From contig NZ_CP022121.1 in the NCBI RefSeq assembly GCF_002224645.1, positions 2,610,501 through 2,674,500 of the forward strand: a stretch of 64,000 nucleotides of DNA, written 5' to 3'. Below are positions 9,279 through 17,905 of this stretch, in pieces. This DNA comes from Dehalobacterium formicoaceticum (GTDB lineage Bacteria; Bacillota; Dehalobacteriia; Dehalobacteriales; Dehalobacteriaceae). A program made the translations under genes and the position numbers. Below the pieces are notes generated by a model. That model worked only from the letters and a program-made list of their open reading frames with translations, searched no databases and had not been told where the DNA came from. How positions within the stretch are numbered: position 1 is the stretch's first letter; every line of letters begins with the position of its first letter.

Positions 9279-10006
9279 TGAAATATCAAATTAAATTAGA
9301 GGTATTCCAAGGACCCTTTGATTTATTATTCCATTTAATCGAAAAAAACGAAGTAGATATCTATAACATTCCCATTGCAGAAATTACCCGGCAATATCTG
9401 GACTATTTGACAGAAATGGAAAAGATGGATCTGGATATTGCCAGCGAATTTTTAGTAATGGCCTCAACCCTCCTGGCGATTAAAGCAAAAATGCTGCTGC
9501 CTAAACCACCGAAGCCGGAAGAGGAAGCAGCAGAGGAAGATGAGGATCCAAGAGATCAACTGGTGGAGCAATTATTAGAATATAAAAAGTATAAGCTGGT
9601 TGCTGAATTTCTACAGCAACAGGAGGAAGAGCAAGGAAAAATTTTTGTTCGCCCCAATGACGAAGCTTTTTATCTGGCTTTGTTTGATGATCCCAGCCCC
9701 TTGGAAGGAGTAAAGCTGGAGGATCTAAGGGCCGCCCTGCAAAGTGTATTAACCAGAATCCCGGTCGTAGATCCGGTGCAGGAAATTTTTAGAGAAGAAA
9801 TCACGATCAAACAAAAAATTGAAGATATCCAAAAGGTTGTTTCGGAGCATGAGGAAGGAATATCCTTTTTCGCTTTATTTTCTCCAGAAGTGGGTCGGGT
9901 GGAAGTGGTGATCCAATTTTTGGCCTTGCTGGAATTAATGCGCCTCCATGAGATCAAAGTCAGCCAGGTTTCTCCCCATGGAGATATCATAATTTTTAAA
10001 GGTTGA
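9278..10006 (+). CDS. scpA: Segregation and condensation protein A (kleisin)
   Basis: ScpA is the kleisin subunit that bridges SMC heads in the bacterial condensin. The 242-residue protein begins with the family signature VFQGPFDLLFHLIEKNEVDIYNIPI. An acidic linker follows (EEEAAEEDED, about residues 85-95), and the C-terminal half is a winged helix. Its start overlaps the trpS stop by one base, and scpB follows after a 92-base gap. Confidence 0.95.
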   Translation: MKYQIKLEVFQGPFDLLFHLIEKNEVDIYNIPIAEITRQYLDYLTEMEKMDLDIASEFLVMASTLLAIKAKMLLPKPPKPEEEAAEEDEDPRDQLVEQLLEYKKYKLVAEFLQQQEEEQGKIFVRPNDEAFYLALFDDPSPLEGVKLEDLRAALQSVLTRIPVVDPVQEIFREEITIKQKIEDIQKVVSEHEEGISFFALFSPEVGRVEVVIQFLALLELMRLHEIKVSQVSPHGDIIIFKG

Positions 10007-10098
10007 TCCCTTCTGTAAAACCGCAAATAGAGCAAAAACCTTATATACCTTGATAAAAGAGGTGCTTCATTAAAACTGCACCGGGGAAAGGGGATGAA

Positions 10099-10653
10099 TT
10101 GATTTCGATGGGGATGCTTTTTAGTGAAGATATTCGAAACAACATAGAGTGCTTGCTCTTTGTCGCCTGTGAGCCCTTATCTGTGGAAAAACTCATGGAA
10201 ATCACCGGTGCGGCAAGGGAAACTGTTATGGTTTTACTTGATGAATTAGCAGAGCACTATCAGGAAAGAGGATTTCAACTGATGGAAGTGGCCGGGGGCT
10301 GGCAATTTGCCACCAGACCTGCTTGCGCAGATATGATTGAAAAATATTATCGTCCCAAGATTCATTCCCTTTCCAAAGCAGCGCTGGAAACCTTAGCTAT
10401 TATTGCCTACCGGCAGCCGGTTACCAGGACTGATATTGAGACTATCCGCGGGGTCAAGGTGGATGGGGTTGTCAGTACCTTGTTGGAAAAAAATTTGATC
10501 CAGGATGTGGGGAGGAAAAACGGCCCGGGCAGACCCGTTCTTTATGGAACCACCATGGAATTTCTGAAGTTTTTCGGTTTAAAATCATTGCAGGAACTGC
10601 CTGATCCGGATCAGCTGTCCCAGGATCCACCCAACCCAGAAAAGGAAAAATAA
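10099..10653 (+). CDS. scpB: Segregation and condensation protein B
   Basis: ScpB is the winged-helix partner of the SMC-ScpA complex. The 184-residue protein contains the family core ALETLAIIAYRQPVTRTDIE and the RGVKVDG loop, and ends in a short charged proline-containing tail. Three starts are possible in frame: TTG 10099, ATG 10108 and ATG 10114. AAAGGGGA at 10088-10094 favours TTG 10099, with ATG 10108 as runner-up. Confidence 0.93.
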   Translation: MISMGMLFSEDIRNNIECLLFVACEPLSVEKLMEITGAARETVMVLLDELAEHYQERGFQLMEVAGGWQFATRPACADMIEKYYRPKIHSLSKAALETLAIIAYRQPVTRTDIETIRGVKVDGVVSTLLEKNLIQDVGRKNGPGRPVLYGTTMEFLKFFGLKSLQELPDPDQLSQDPPNPEKEK

Positions 10654-10727
10654 GCGAACCTTTCAGTTTTCACCTTATGATCCTGTTGTTCATATATTGA
10701 TAGCACATGGTCAGGGGGAGGATGAGG

Positions 10728-11273
10728 ATGGAAAAAGAAAGGGCTAATATCTTTAAAGTAAACCAAGGGAAACGCAACAGAGGGTACAACAGACAAGCTG
10801 CCGTGGCATATGCCCATCGTTGGTGGAACAGTTATAATCCTGATTTTCGTTATTTCCCGGTGGATTGTACCAATTATGTTTCTCAGGTTCTCTATGCCGG
10901 GGGCCTGCCCATGCAATACACCGGAAAACAAGATGCGGGATGGTGGTACGCCGCTAACGGAGCAAGAGAGGATCAGTGGAGCTTCAGCTGGGCTGTGGCT
11001 CATAGCTTGCGCTGGTATTTGGCCTCCCAACAAGGCGTGCTCACAGCTAAGGTAGCCGCGGCAAATGAATTAAGGCCGGGAGATATCATCTGTTATGATT
11101 GGGATGGAGACGGAGTCTGGCAGCACAATACCGTGGTGGTGGGTTTTAATGGGGATGGGCGGCCTTTAGTCAATGCCCATACCAATAACAGTCAAAACCG
11201 TCTTTGGGATTATCGGAATTCTGTGGCTTGGACAGAGAAAACATCATATCTTTTTTGGAACATTATATATTAA
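10728..11273 (+). CDS. Amidase-domain (Amidase_6) protein
   Basis: A protein of about 181 residues matching the putative amidase domain found in sporulating Firmicutes, an NlpC/P60-like cysteine-peptidase fold. The motif VDCTNYVSQVLYAGG supplies the probable catalytic cysteine. A later WQHNTVVVGF supplies the histidine. Tryptophans are abundant, and no signal peptide is visible. I prefer ATG 10728 (ATG 10722 also possible) because the run AGGGGGAGG lies just upstream, although the frame is open from 10707. A strong terminator follows, so it is the last gene of its unit. Confidence 0.85.
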   Translation: MEKERANIFKVNQGKRNRGYNRQAAVAYAHRWWNSYNPDFRYFPVDCTNYVSQVLYAGGLPMQYTGKQDAGWWYAANGAREDQWSFSWAVAHSLRWYLASQQGVLTAKVAAANELRPGDIICYDWDGDGVWQHNTVVVGFNGDGRPLVNAHTNNSQNRLWDYRNSVAWTEKTSYLFWNIIY

Positions 11274-11312
11274 CAGGTGAAAGCTGTTTTTTTGCTATGA
11301 AAGTATAAGTTT

Positions 11313-11339
11313 AGGGAACCGGACAGGTTCCCTTTTTTT
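11313..11339 (+). terminator. Rho-independent terminator
   Basis: An 8-bp stem AGGGAACC/GGTTCCCT with a 5-base loop is followed by seven Ts. Confidence 0.92.
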
Positions 11340-11505
11340 GTACTATCAGCAAATATAAATTTAAAAAGGTTAGACCAATCATCAGTTCTCGATTAAATGC
11401 TAAAGGATGTAAATATAAGTGCACGAGAGGCATACTAAGACGGATTACAAGGAAGAATATAGTAATAGTGTTTTAACTTTTTGCATTTGATTCGAGGTGT
11501 GACCG

Positions 11506-12174
11506 TTGAAATTTGGTACCATCCTGTTATTAGTCTTTATCCTGCTATTATTGATTGGGCTTTTTTTACCCCTGCGTTTTCGGTTTTATTACCTAAAAAA
11601 AGAAAAGGATGATTTTATCAGCATCACCTGGCAAGTGATTCCAGGTATATGGGGCATTAAATTAGAAATCCCCTTTATCAAAATTTCAACCGCAGCCTTA
11701 TGGCCGATGATAAAAATGGTGACTAAAATAGCAGGAGAAAAGGGCCGGCCATGGATGGAAAAAGAACAGCAAGAAATTTTAGGCAAGGTACAATTGAAAA
11801 GACTGGGCAGAAGCATAATTTTGCTTTTGAAAAATTCAAAAAAAATGAAAAAAATTGGGGACTGGTTTTTAAGTAAAATTTCATTAAGAGATTTTTTCTG
11901 GTGCACAGAAATCGGTACCAGGGATGCTGCCCAAACAGGAATTTTAACGGGGATTTTCTGGTCGATCAAGACCTTCCTCTATGGTTACTTGCAGCATCAG
12001 GTGAAGCATGTGGGCTGCCGACCGCAAATCTCTGTGCTTCCTGATTTTCAGCAGGAGAAAGCTTTTTTCCAATTGAACTGCATATTTGAGATCCGTTTAG
12101 GTCATATTATGATTGGCGGCTTAAAAATGCTTCCCTTATTATGGATCTTAAAAAAAGGCGGTGATTATAGATGA
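11506..12174 (+). CDS. DUF2953 domain membrane-anchored protein
   Basis: The 222-residue protein has one N-terminal membrane segment (LLLVFILLLLIGLFLPL) followed by a basic soluble region. This layout and the placement directly before ytfJ match the DUF2953 protein (YtfI type) of Bacillus and clostridia. I accept TTG 11506 because GAGGTG lies 6 bases upstream and no later ATG precedes the membrane segment. It overlaps ytfJ by 4 bases. The molecular function is not known; the pairing with ytfJ suggests a spore role. Confidence 0.82.
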   Translation: MKFGTILLLVFILLLLIGLFLPLRFRFYYLKKEKDDFISITWQVIPGIWGIKLEIPFIKISTAALWPMIKMVTKIAGEKGRPWMEKEQQEILGKVQLKRLGRSIILLLKNSKKMKKIGDWFLSKISLRDFFWCTEIGTRDAAQTGILTGIFWSIKTFLYGYLQHQVKHVGCRPQISVLPDFQQEKAFFQLNCIFEIRLGHIMIGGLKMLPLLWILKKGGDYR

Positions 12175-12587
12175 GTGACCATCCGATTGAAGCTTTGATG
12201 AAAACAGCGATGGAAAGTATCAAAGAAATGGTTGATGTTAATACCGTTGTCGGCGACCCCGTAGAAACGAAAGATGGCATGGTAATAATTCCTATCTCCC
12301 GGGTATCATGTGGTTTTGCCGCCGGAGGCGGAGAATACAGCACGAGCCCGGAAGAAAAAACTCAAACAGGAAAAACCCCCTTTGGAGGGGGTAGCGGCGC
12401 AGGTGTTTCAGTCCAACCCATGGGATTTTTGGTCGTCGGACAAAATCAAATCCGCTTGATTCCTGTGGAAGGGAATTTAGTAGCGGACCGGCTCCTGGAT
12501 CTGGCACCCCAAGTATTAAATCAAATGCAATCGCTGATTAACAAAAATAAAAATCACTCTGTGATCAATCAAAATTGTCCCATGTAA
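12171..12587 (+). CDS. ytfJ: Spore protein YtfJ (GerW family)
   Basis: The 138-residue protein contains the GerW/YtfJ core: PIEALMKTAMESIKEMVD, then VSCGFAAGGGEY, then GGGSGAGVSVQPMGFLVV. Members are needed for proper spore lysozyme handling and germination in Bacillus; that role is family knowledge. The start sits inside the DUF2953 stop (ATGA). The terminator hairpin begins in its stop codon. Confidence 0.93.
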   Translation: MSDHPIEALMKTAMESIKEMVDVNTVVGDPVETKDGMVIIPISRVSCGFAAGGGEYSTSPEEKTQTGKTPFGGGSGAGVSVQPMGFLVVGQNQIRLIPVEGNLVADRLLDLAPQVLNQMQSLINKNKNHSVINQNCPM

Positions 12588-12606
12588 AAACCCGCAAGGG
12601 TTTTTT
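12586..12606 (+). terminator. Terminator overlapping the ytfJ stop codon
   Basis: AAAAACCC-GCAA-GGGTTTTTT forms a compact hairpin that uses the last A bases of the TAA stop. Confidence 0.8.
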
Positions 12607-12819
12607 GCTTTTACATTTTGTATTTTGTATTTTTTAAATTTTTATTATTTGGGGGGAGGATTTTTGAAAATGATCTAGAATCATAGAGATTGGCGAAAAT
12701 TTTCACGAATTTTCAAATATTATCACCTATCGACAAATCCGTAAAACCAACACTGATGGAAGTTTTACTTGATCATATTAAGGCAAAATAAATGGAAGAT
12801 AAAAGTAGGAGGCTGAAAA

Positions 12820-13941
12820 TTGAAACGAAGTTTATTTAACATATTTATGATTATCGTCATGACCTTTGGAGTTGTTTCAGGAACTGCTTATGCAAGCCCG
12901 GAGGTAACGGCGAAATCAGCAATCTTAATTGATGCATCATCCGGCAGAATCCTCTTTGAAAAGAATGCCCATGAAAGGCTGCCCCAAGCCAGTACCACTA
13001 AAATAACCACTGCCCTTTTGGCTTTGGAAAATGCTGATTTGTCAAAACAGGTACAAGTACCGGCAGATTTTGTGAATCCCGGTGAATCCAATATTTACCT
13101 GGGGCCCGGTGAAGTCCATCCCATGGAAGATCTTCTTTACGCTCTGCTCTTAAAATCGGCTAATGATGCGGCAGAGGTCATCGCCATTGATATCGGCGGT
13201 TCCGTGGAGCAATTTGCTGAAATGATGAACAAACGGGTCAAAGAGATGGGTTTAAAAGATACCCATTATGTTAATCCCCATGGTTTAAATGATGAGAGAC
13301 ATTACACCTCAGCTTATGATTTGGCCATGATTGCCCGTGAAGCACTTAAAAATGAAAAATTCCGGGAGATTGTAAACACCAATAAATATGAGATTCCCTG
13401 GGAAGGAAACGAATATAATCGGGTTGCTTATAATACCAATCGCCTCCTCAAAACCTACGAAGGAGCAGACGGAGTGAAAACAGGTTTTACCCGACAAGCA
13501 GGAAGCTGTCTGGTAGGTTCTGCGACCCGCAATGGCATGCAATTAATTGCCGTGACCCTAAATTGCAATGGCATGTATCAGGAAATGACTGCCTTATTTG
13601 ATTACGGATTCCAAAACTATCAAAAGAAAGAGATTTTTGAAGAGAATCAGACAGCCGGGCAGATTCCTGTGAAAGGCGGCACCTCAAAAACGGTGCATGC
13701 AGTAGCAAAAGCACCCTTGGGAGTTGCTTTTAATATAAAAGATAAGGACCTCCTGGAACCAAGCATCTATCTGCCTGAGAAAATTAAAGCCCCAGTTAAA
13801 GAAGGGCAGCGCTTAGGATCGGCAGTAGTTAAAATTGATGAGAACACCTTTGTCACCACTGAGTTGGTTGCTGCCAATGATGTAGGGAAAAGCTCTTTTT
13901 TTGCTTATCTCTGGGATACCTTTATCAGCGCCATAATTTAG
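12820..13941 (+). CDS. D-alanyl-D-alanine carboxypeptidase, DacB/DacF type
   Basis: A penicillin-binding peptidase (S11) that trims peptidoglycan stem peptides. The N-terminus is a signal peptide with a likely cut after AYA (about residue 25). The catalytic triad motifs are present: STTK at residues 58-61, SAND near residue 115 and KTG near residue 214. A C-terminal beta domain and a hydrophobic anchor end the 373-residue protein. TTG 12820 is the start, with TAGGAGG 7 bases upstream. In Bacillus dacB is followed directly by spmA-spmB. Here those genes appear 3.3 kb later, so a sporulation (cortex) role is plausible. dacB versus dacF cannot be settled. Confidence 0.92.
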   Translation: MKRSLFNIFMIIVMTFGVVSGTAYASPEVTAKSAILIDASSGRILFEKNAHERLPQASTTKITTALLALENADLSKQVQVPADFVNPGESNIYLGPGEVHPMEDLLYALLLKSANDAAEVIAIDIGGSVEQFAEMMNKRVKEMGLKDTHYVNPHGLNDERHYTSAYDLAMIAREALKNEKFREIVNTNKYEIPWEGNEYNRVAYNTNRLLKTYEGADGVKTGFTRQAGSCLVGSATRNGMQLIAVTLNCNGMYQEMTALFDYGFQNYQKKEIFEENQTAGQIPVKGGTSKTVHAVAKAPLGVAFNIKDKDLLEPSIYLPEKIKAPVKEGQRLGSAVVKIDENTFVTTELVAANDVGKSSFFAYLWDTFISAII

Positions 13942-13962
13942 CACCCCTTGGGGTGCTTTTTT
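13941..13962 (+). terminator. Terminator after the carboxypeptidase gene
   Basis: GCACCCC-TT-GGGGTGC stem followed by six Ts, starting at the last base of the stop codon. Confidence 0.9.
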
Positions 13963-14027
13963 AAATAAATAATTAAGCAGAACGATGACCGCAATAATAA
14001 GAATACTTATAAGATGGGAGCATTGCT

Positions 14028-14756
14028 GTGAAAGAAAATAAACAGTTGAACCCAGTGAAGTCTATTATAGTCATATACTTAATATGTTTTGTTTTGAGAG
14101 CCATTGAATACATGGTTATCCGTACAGATCAAAGCTTTTTTGGCGAGGCGTTTATACATAAACTGGCAGGTATACTCGTACTCATGTTGGCAATACGGTA
14201 CTTTTCATTAAAATTGCCGGAAATCGGGTTTGCATTAAAGTCGGCAGGCAAATATGTGCTTTATGGTCTGCTGCTTGGCGCAGTTGTGTTTATTATCGCT
14301 TATGGAACCGAGTTTCTTATCCAACTGTCACGAGGAGGCAGCCCTTCCTTTCAAGTCTATGTGACCAGATATTCGTTGGATGGTAACCTGGGCCGTCAAA
14401 CTGGGTTATTGTTTTTTGTTTTCTGTATTGTGGGCAATCTTATCAATGTGGTTATGGAGGAAGGCGTTTTTCGCGGCTTATTTATCAAACTTGCTGAAAC
14501 GAGGTTTTCTTTTATTAAAGCGGTGCTTCTTTCCTCTATGTTTTTTGGGATCTGGCATATTGCGGCCCCGGTACGCAGCCTGTGGGATGGAGATTTGAGC
14601 GTAACTGGAGCGGTCATGTCTGCCTTGATGCTTATTTTGACCACAGGAATTACGGGAGTAAAATTCTGTTTACTTACTAAAATTACGGGTTCGCTTTGGA
14701 TGCCGATGGCTGACCATTTTTTAACAACACTATCATCAATCTTTTGCATGTCATAA
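14028..14756 (+). CDS. CPBP-family intramembrane protease, frameshifted near its end
   Basis: The protein has about six hydrophobic segments and the CPBP (Abi) glutamate-protease motifs: EEGVFRGLF near residue 145 and FFGIWH near residue 172. These motifs fall in the membrane core, and family members include CAAX-type proteases and bacteriocin self-immunity proteins. The open frame ends at 242 residues. The last ~14 residues after PMADHF are out of the family frame. Restoring one T in the T6 run at 14717-14722 continues the protein for 53 codons to TAA 14879-14881 with another membrane segment. GTG 14028 is the start. It lies in the accessory block between the carboxypeptidase and spmA. Confidence 0.8.
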   Translation: MKENKQLNPVKSIIVIYLICFVLRAIEYMVIRTDQSFFGEAFIHKLAGILVLMLAIRYFSLKLPEIGFALKSAGKYVLYGLLLGAVVFIIAYGTEFLIQLSRGGSPSFQVYVTRYSLDGNLGRQTGLLFFVFCIVGNLINVVMEEGVFRGLFIKLAETRFSFIKAVLLSSMFFGIWHIAAPVRSLWDGDLSVTGAVMSALMLILTTGITGVKFCLLTKITGSLWMPMADHFLTTLSSIFCMS

Positions 14757-14881
14757 CGATCTCAGGCGCAGATGAATTACAGGTAATACGCATTTCGATT
14801 GCTCAATCGGTATCATTCCTGATTGTCCTTTTTGTCTATTGGAAAAGCGGAGCACAGCAAAAACAGACATTCCGCTCATAA
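14723..14881 (+). pseudogene. Displaced C-terminal segment of the CPBP protease
   Basis: Read in the +1 frame, this stretch continues the protein from PMADHF as [15 protein letters not shown] and then a hydrophobic helix (SIAQSVSFLIVLFVYW), ending at TAA 14879-14881. The sequence is clearly protein-like and supplies the expected last membrane segment. It is separated from its start only by the single-base shift in the T6 run. Confidence 0.75.
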
Positions 14882-14939
14882 TAGATGAAAAATATGCGTA
14901 ACATCAGCAATATGGAGAGATCTTGTGTTTATCAGCGGG

Positions 14940-14989
14940 ATGCTTGTTCTTTAAATTAAACAAAAAGTTCAATAAGAACGCGCAAGCAT
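14940..14989 (+). other. Imperfect hairpin downstream of the CPBP gene
   Basis: ATGCTTG pairs with CAAGCAT and TTCTT with AAGAA across a 22-base loop, with a bulged GCG. An A/T-rich run follows. It is a possible weak terminator. Confidence 0.3.
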
Positions 14990-15030
14990 AAGAATTATTT
15001 TATTATGCAGCGATAAAACGGAATTGGGAG

Positions 15031-15408
15031 ATGAGTGCTTTGAATCTTAAAGAAAGAGCAAGACAATTAAAAATAGATATTCCAGCAGTGTTTTTAAGTT
15101 TGAAAAGCAAGGAAACGCCGCTGCCAGCTAAAATTTTTGCAGGGATCACGATTGGCTATGCCCTTTCACCCATTGATTTAATTCCGGACTTTGTTCCTGT
15201 ACTTGGCTACCTTGATGATGTTATTATCTTACCCGCGTTAATCGCACTGACAATTCGCCTGATTCCCCAAGATATTTTTGAACAATTCCGAAAAGAAGCC
15301 GAGGGAATGTGGCAGAATGGGAAGCCAAAGAAGTGGTACTATGCAATTCCCATCGCCCTGATTTGGCTGTTTGTAATCTGTTTGATTGTCAAAGCTGTCG
15401 TTATCTGA
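15031..15408 (+). CDS. YkvA/DUF1232 family membrane protein
   Basis: The 125-residue protein has the DUF1232 signature YALSPIDLIPDFVPVLGYLDDVIILP in the middle and a second hydrophobic segment at the C-terminus (IPIALIWLFVICLIVKAVV). ATG 15031 follows GGGAGATG closely. Function unknown in the family. It stands alone between the CPBP gene and a convergent phosphoesterase gene. Confidence 0.85.
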   Translation: MSALNLKERARQLKIDIPAVFLSLKSKETPLPAKIFAGITIGYALSPIDLIPDFVPVLGYLDDVIILPALIALTIRLIPQDIFEQFRKEAEGMWQNGKPKKWYYAIPIALIWLFVICLIVKAVVI

Positions 15409-15446
15409 ACCACATACCGCCAGCGTTGTCGATTTTGGGTTTTTTT

Positions 15447-15484
15447 GTACCCAATTGTTATCTATTGGTCTAACAATTGGGTAC
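15447..15484. repeat. Perfect 14-bp inverted repeat between convergent genes
   Basis: GTACCCAATTGTTA and its exact complement flank a 10-base loop. On the plus strand seven Ts precede rather than follow the stem, so it is not a standard terminator in that direction. It may be a bidirectional end signal between the DUF1232 gene and the phosphoesterase. Confidence 0.6.
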
Positions 15485-15531
15485 ATTTCAATGCAGATAA
15501 TCTATTCAGTTTGTGATTGGGAGTTAATGTA

Positions 15532-16962
15532 TTATTTTGCTATTGTAAAGCTATCAAATACTTGGCCTTTGTTTGGCCCGCTTGCCGCTATGCCTTTGGC
15601 ATTAAGTCCATTTTCGTCTCGTGTTATGATCATAAAAGAGCGTATGGAATTTTCTTCAAAGATAGGTTTATTTCCTGATGGGTGATATGGATCATCCTGA
15701 CCACGATAGTTATTGCCAATAGATGCCGCTTCAATATAATTTACATCATTAATTAAATATCTCTCATAAACGTGGGAATGTCCAAAATTAACACCGTTTA
15801 CGCCATATTTTTCATATAAAGGTCTTAATACATTCCAAGCGTAGTCTCCATGAGGATATTTTACGCTGCCGTCCTTTTTGACTAATGGTTCAGAATATGG
15901 ATACCAGCCGTCATCTCCTCTGTTAACCATATGCCAGTGCATGTTCACCCATTTGTATTGAGCATCAGATTCTTTTAGGTCATCACGAAGCCATTTCACT
16001 TGGGGGCTTCCTTGGGAAATGTCATCAAACATCATCCAACCAGGGGATTCCAGACCGCTCCACGCTTGCCATCTGAAAGCCGAGATGCTGGAGATATGCA
16101 AATCGCCATAGTCTGCACTGTACCAATGTCTTCCGTTAGGATAATACTCCTGTTCCGGATATAAAGGTCTGAATATCTGCATGTAAATGGAGAGTGACCA
16201 GTCATCAACATTATTTACTGTCATTTCTTTTGATGACATGATTCGTTGATCATCTACTTCGTGATTACCGGGAGTGACAAAAATAGGAGTATATTGCAGT
16301 AATTCAGATCCATCTTCTTCCTGTTGCATAATTTCAAACCAGGTTTTACCAAGTTCATTAGGTGCAATAAAACAGTCCTCTACAAAAAACCATTCTCCGG
16401 CTTTCCATGGTGTGTTTTGAAGATCGCCCCCGTAAATGATGAAATCAGGTTTTTGTTGGCCTATTTGTTTTACTGTTGCTGGGCTTTCTGCCTTTAATTG
16501 AAGATCTGACAATAATGCAAACGTAAAGTCTTCACCGTTTACAGGTGCAGTTTTGAAACTGTATATTGTAGATTTTTCAATTTTGTCGTCAACTTTGGTA
16601 GTTGTTTGGTAATAGTAAGTCGTGTTCGGTTCAAGATCTTTTAATGTGCCAATTTGTTGGAACACATTTAATTCAGGGTTGTTTGCAGGATCCGAATCAT
16701 ATCCGGTTGGTGTATTTGATGTTTTAAGCCCATCAATTTTGTATTCCTCTGTAGTAATGGTTTGTCCGAGTTCTTTCGTAAGTCCATATTCTACAACTCC
16801 TTCACTGCTTACCTTACTCAACCAAAGAACGTTCATTTCGTTAGAGGGACTCAAGGTTAGCAGATAAGGTTTTGTGTAGGTAACTGTACCTTGTGCAAAT
16901 GCTGAATTTGCAAACAATAACAATATCAGCAATGCAAAAATAATTGAAATTCTTTTCTTCAT
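15532..16962 (-). CDS. Secreted metallophosphoesterase (purple acid phosphatase-like)
   Basis: The 476-residue exported protein starts with a signal peptide (KKRISIIFALLILLLF, then NSAFA-Q). An N-terminal Fn3-like purple acid phosphatase domain follows (residues ~25-150), then a calcineurin-like phosphoesterase domain with the metal ligands LSDLQ, GGDLQN, GNHEVD, HWHM and GHSHVYER. It probably hydrolyses phosphate esters outside the cell; the substrate is unknown. The frame is open upstream, but ATG 16962 has AAAGGGGG 9 bases before it and begins the signal peptide. It is the only minus-strand gene in the first 31 kb, which fits insertion as accessory DNA. Confidence 0.88.
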   Translation of the reverse strand: MKKRISIIFALLILLLFANSAFAQGTVTYTKPYLLTLSPSNEMNVLWLSKVSSEGVVEYGLTKELGQTITTEEYKIDGLKTSNTPTGYDSDPANNPELNVFQQIGTLKDLEPNTTYYYQTTTKVDDKIEKSTIYSFKTAPVNGEDFTFALLSDLQLKAESPATVKQIGQQKPDFIIYGGDLQNTPWKAGEWFFVEDCFIAPNELGKTWFEIMQQEEDGSELLQYTPIFVTPGNHEVDDQRIMSSKEMTVNNVDDWSLSIYMQIFRPLYPEQEYYPNGRHWYSADYGDLHISSISAFRWQAWSGLESPGWMMFDDISQGSPQVKWLRDDLKESDAQYKWVNMHWHMVNRGDDGWYPYSEPLVKKDGSVKYPHGDYAWNVLRPLYEKYGVNGVNFGHSHVYERYLINDVNYIEAASIGNNYRGQDDPYHPSGNKPIFEENSIRSFMIITRDENGLNAKGIAASGPNKGQVFDSFTIAK

Positions 16963-17152
16963 TAATATTACCCCCTTTTTAAAAGTTGATTTTACATTTG
17001 CCGTAAGGATTAGCTTCTTCTCATACTCCTTTCTCTTAAAATATTTTCTTATACTTAAAACTATCATATTTTGTTTAACAATAAATTATGGATTAGTAAA
17101 ATATGGGTTAATTTATTTAACGATATCTCTGAGAAAACCCCTAAACCGAAAG

Positions 17153-17179
17153 AACCGCCCTCGTGGTCGGTTTTTTTTT
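17153..17179 (+). terminator. Orphan rho-independent terminator upstream of spmA
   Basis: AACCG-C-CC / GG-T-CGGTT with a TCGT loop is followed by nine Ts. No plus-strand gene lies within 1.7 kb upstream, so it is either a spmA leader attenuator or a remnant left when the accessory block inserted. Confidence 0.65.
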
Positions 17180-17251
17180 CGCATATTTTACGATTTGTCC
17201 TCATATGAATTCATGAGCGGGATACATGCTAATAGGGAAGGGATGAAAAAC

Positions 17252-17839
17252 GTGGTCAATTTGATTTGGTTGGTGCTTTTGTTGTCCGGTATTATTACAG
17301 CGGGACTGAATGGCAATATTGAGGTGGTGACAGAGAGCGCTTTCCAGGCTGCCCAGACCGGAGTAAAAATATCCTTTGAAATCATCGGTGTGATGACACT
17401 TTGGTTAGGGTTATTAAAATTGGCGGAACAATCCGGCCTGGTGCAAGCTATCTCCAGACTGGTGCGTCCTGTTGCTCTTTTGCTTTTTCCCAGTATTCCT
17501 AAAGACAGCCCCGCTTTAGGATCCATCATTATGAATTTAAGTGCCAATATTTTAGGTTTAGGTAATGCTGCCACCCCTTTTGGGTTAAAAGCCATGGCGC
17601 AATTACAGGAGCTTAATCAGAATAAAAACGTTGCTTCCGATGCCATGATTACTTTTTTAGCCCTTAATACATCATGTATCACTTTAATTCCCGCCATGGT
17701 TATCAGCCTCCGGGTGCAGGAGGGTTCAGCAAATCCAGTAGAAATTGTAGGTACAACCATTATAGCTACTGCCTGTGCAACGATTTGCGCAATCTGTGCC
17801 GATATTATTCTGCGTAAAAAGTATCGGAATAAAACTTAA
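17252..17839 (+). CDS. spmA: Spore maturation protein A
   Basis: SpmA and SpmB are membrane proteins needed for dehydration of the spore core in Bacillus. The ~195-residue protein has several hydrophobic helices and the nucleoside-recognition/gate fold, with NATPFGLKAM and NTSCITLIPA. GTG 17252 gives an N-terminus MVNLIW like Bacillus SpmA (MVNIIW) and has GGGAAGGG 9 bases upstream. ATG 17243 sits too close to that site, and the frame is open from TTG 17195. spmB follows after 66 bases. Confidence 0.92.
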   Translation: MVNLIWLVLLLSGIITAGLNGNIEVVTESAFQAAQTGVKISFEIIGVMTLWLGLLKLAEQSGLVQAISRLVRPVALLLFPSIPKDSPALGSIIMNLSANILGLGNAATPFGLKAMAQLQELNQNKNVASDAMITFLALNTSCITLIPAMVISLRVQEGSANPVEIVGTTIIATACATICAICADIILRKKYRNKT

Positions 17840-17905
17840 TATCAGATCGACAAGCAAAAGAAATTCAATACGAAAGATGATCCATGAAAGGAGCGAGCTG
17901 TTTTG

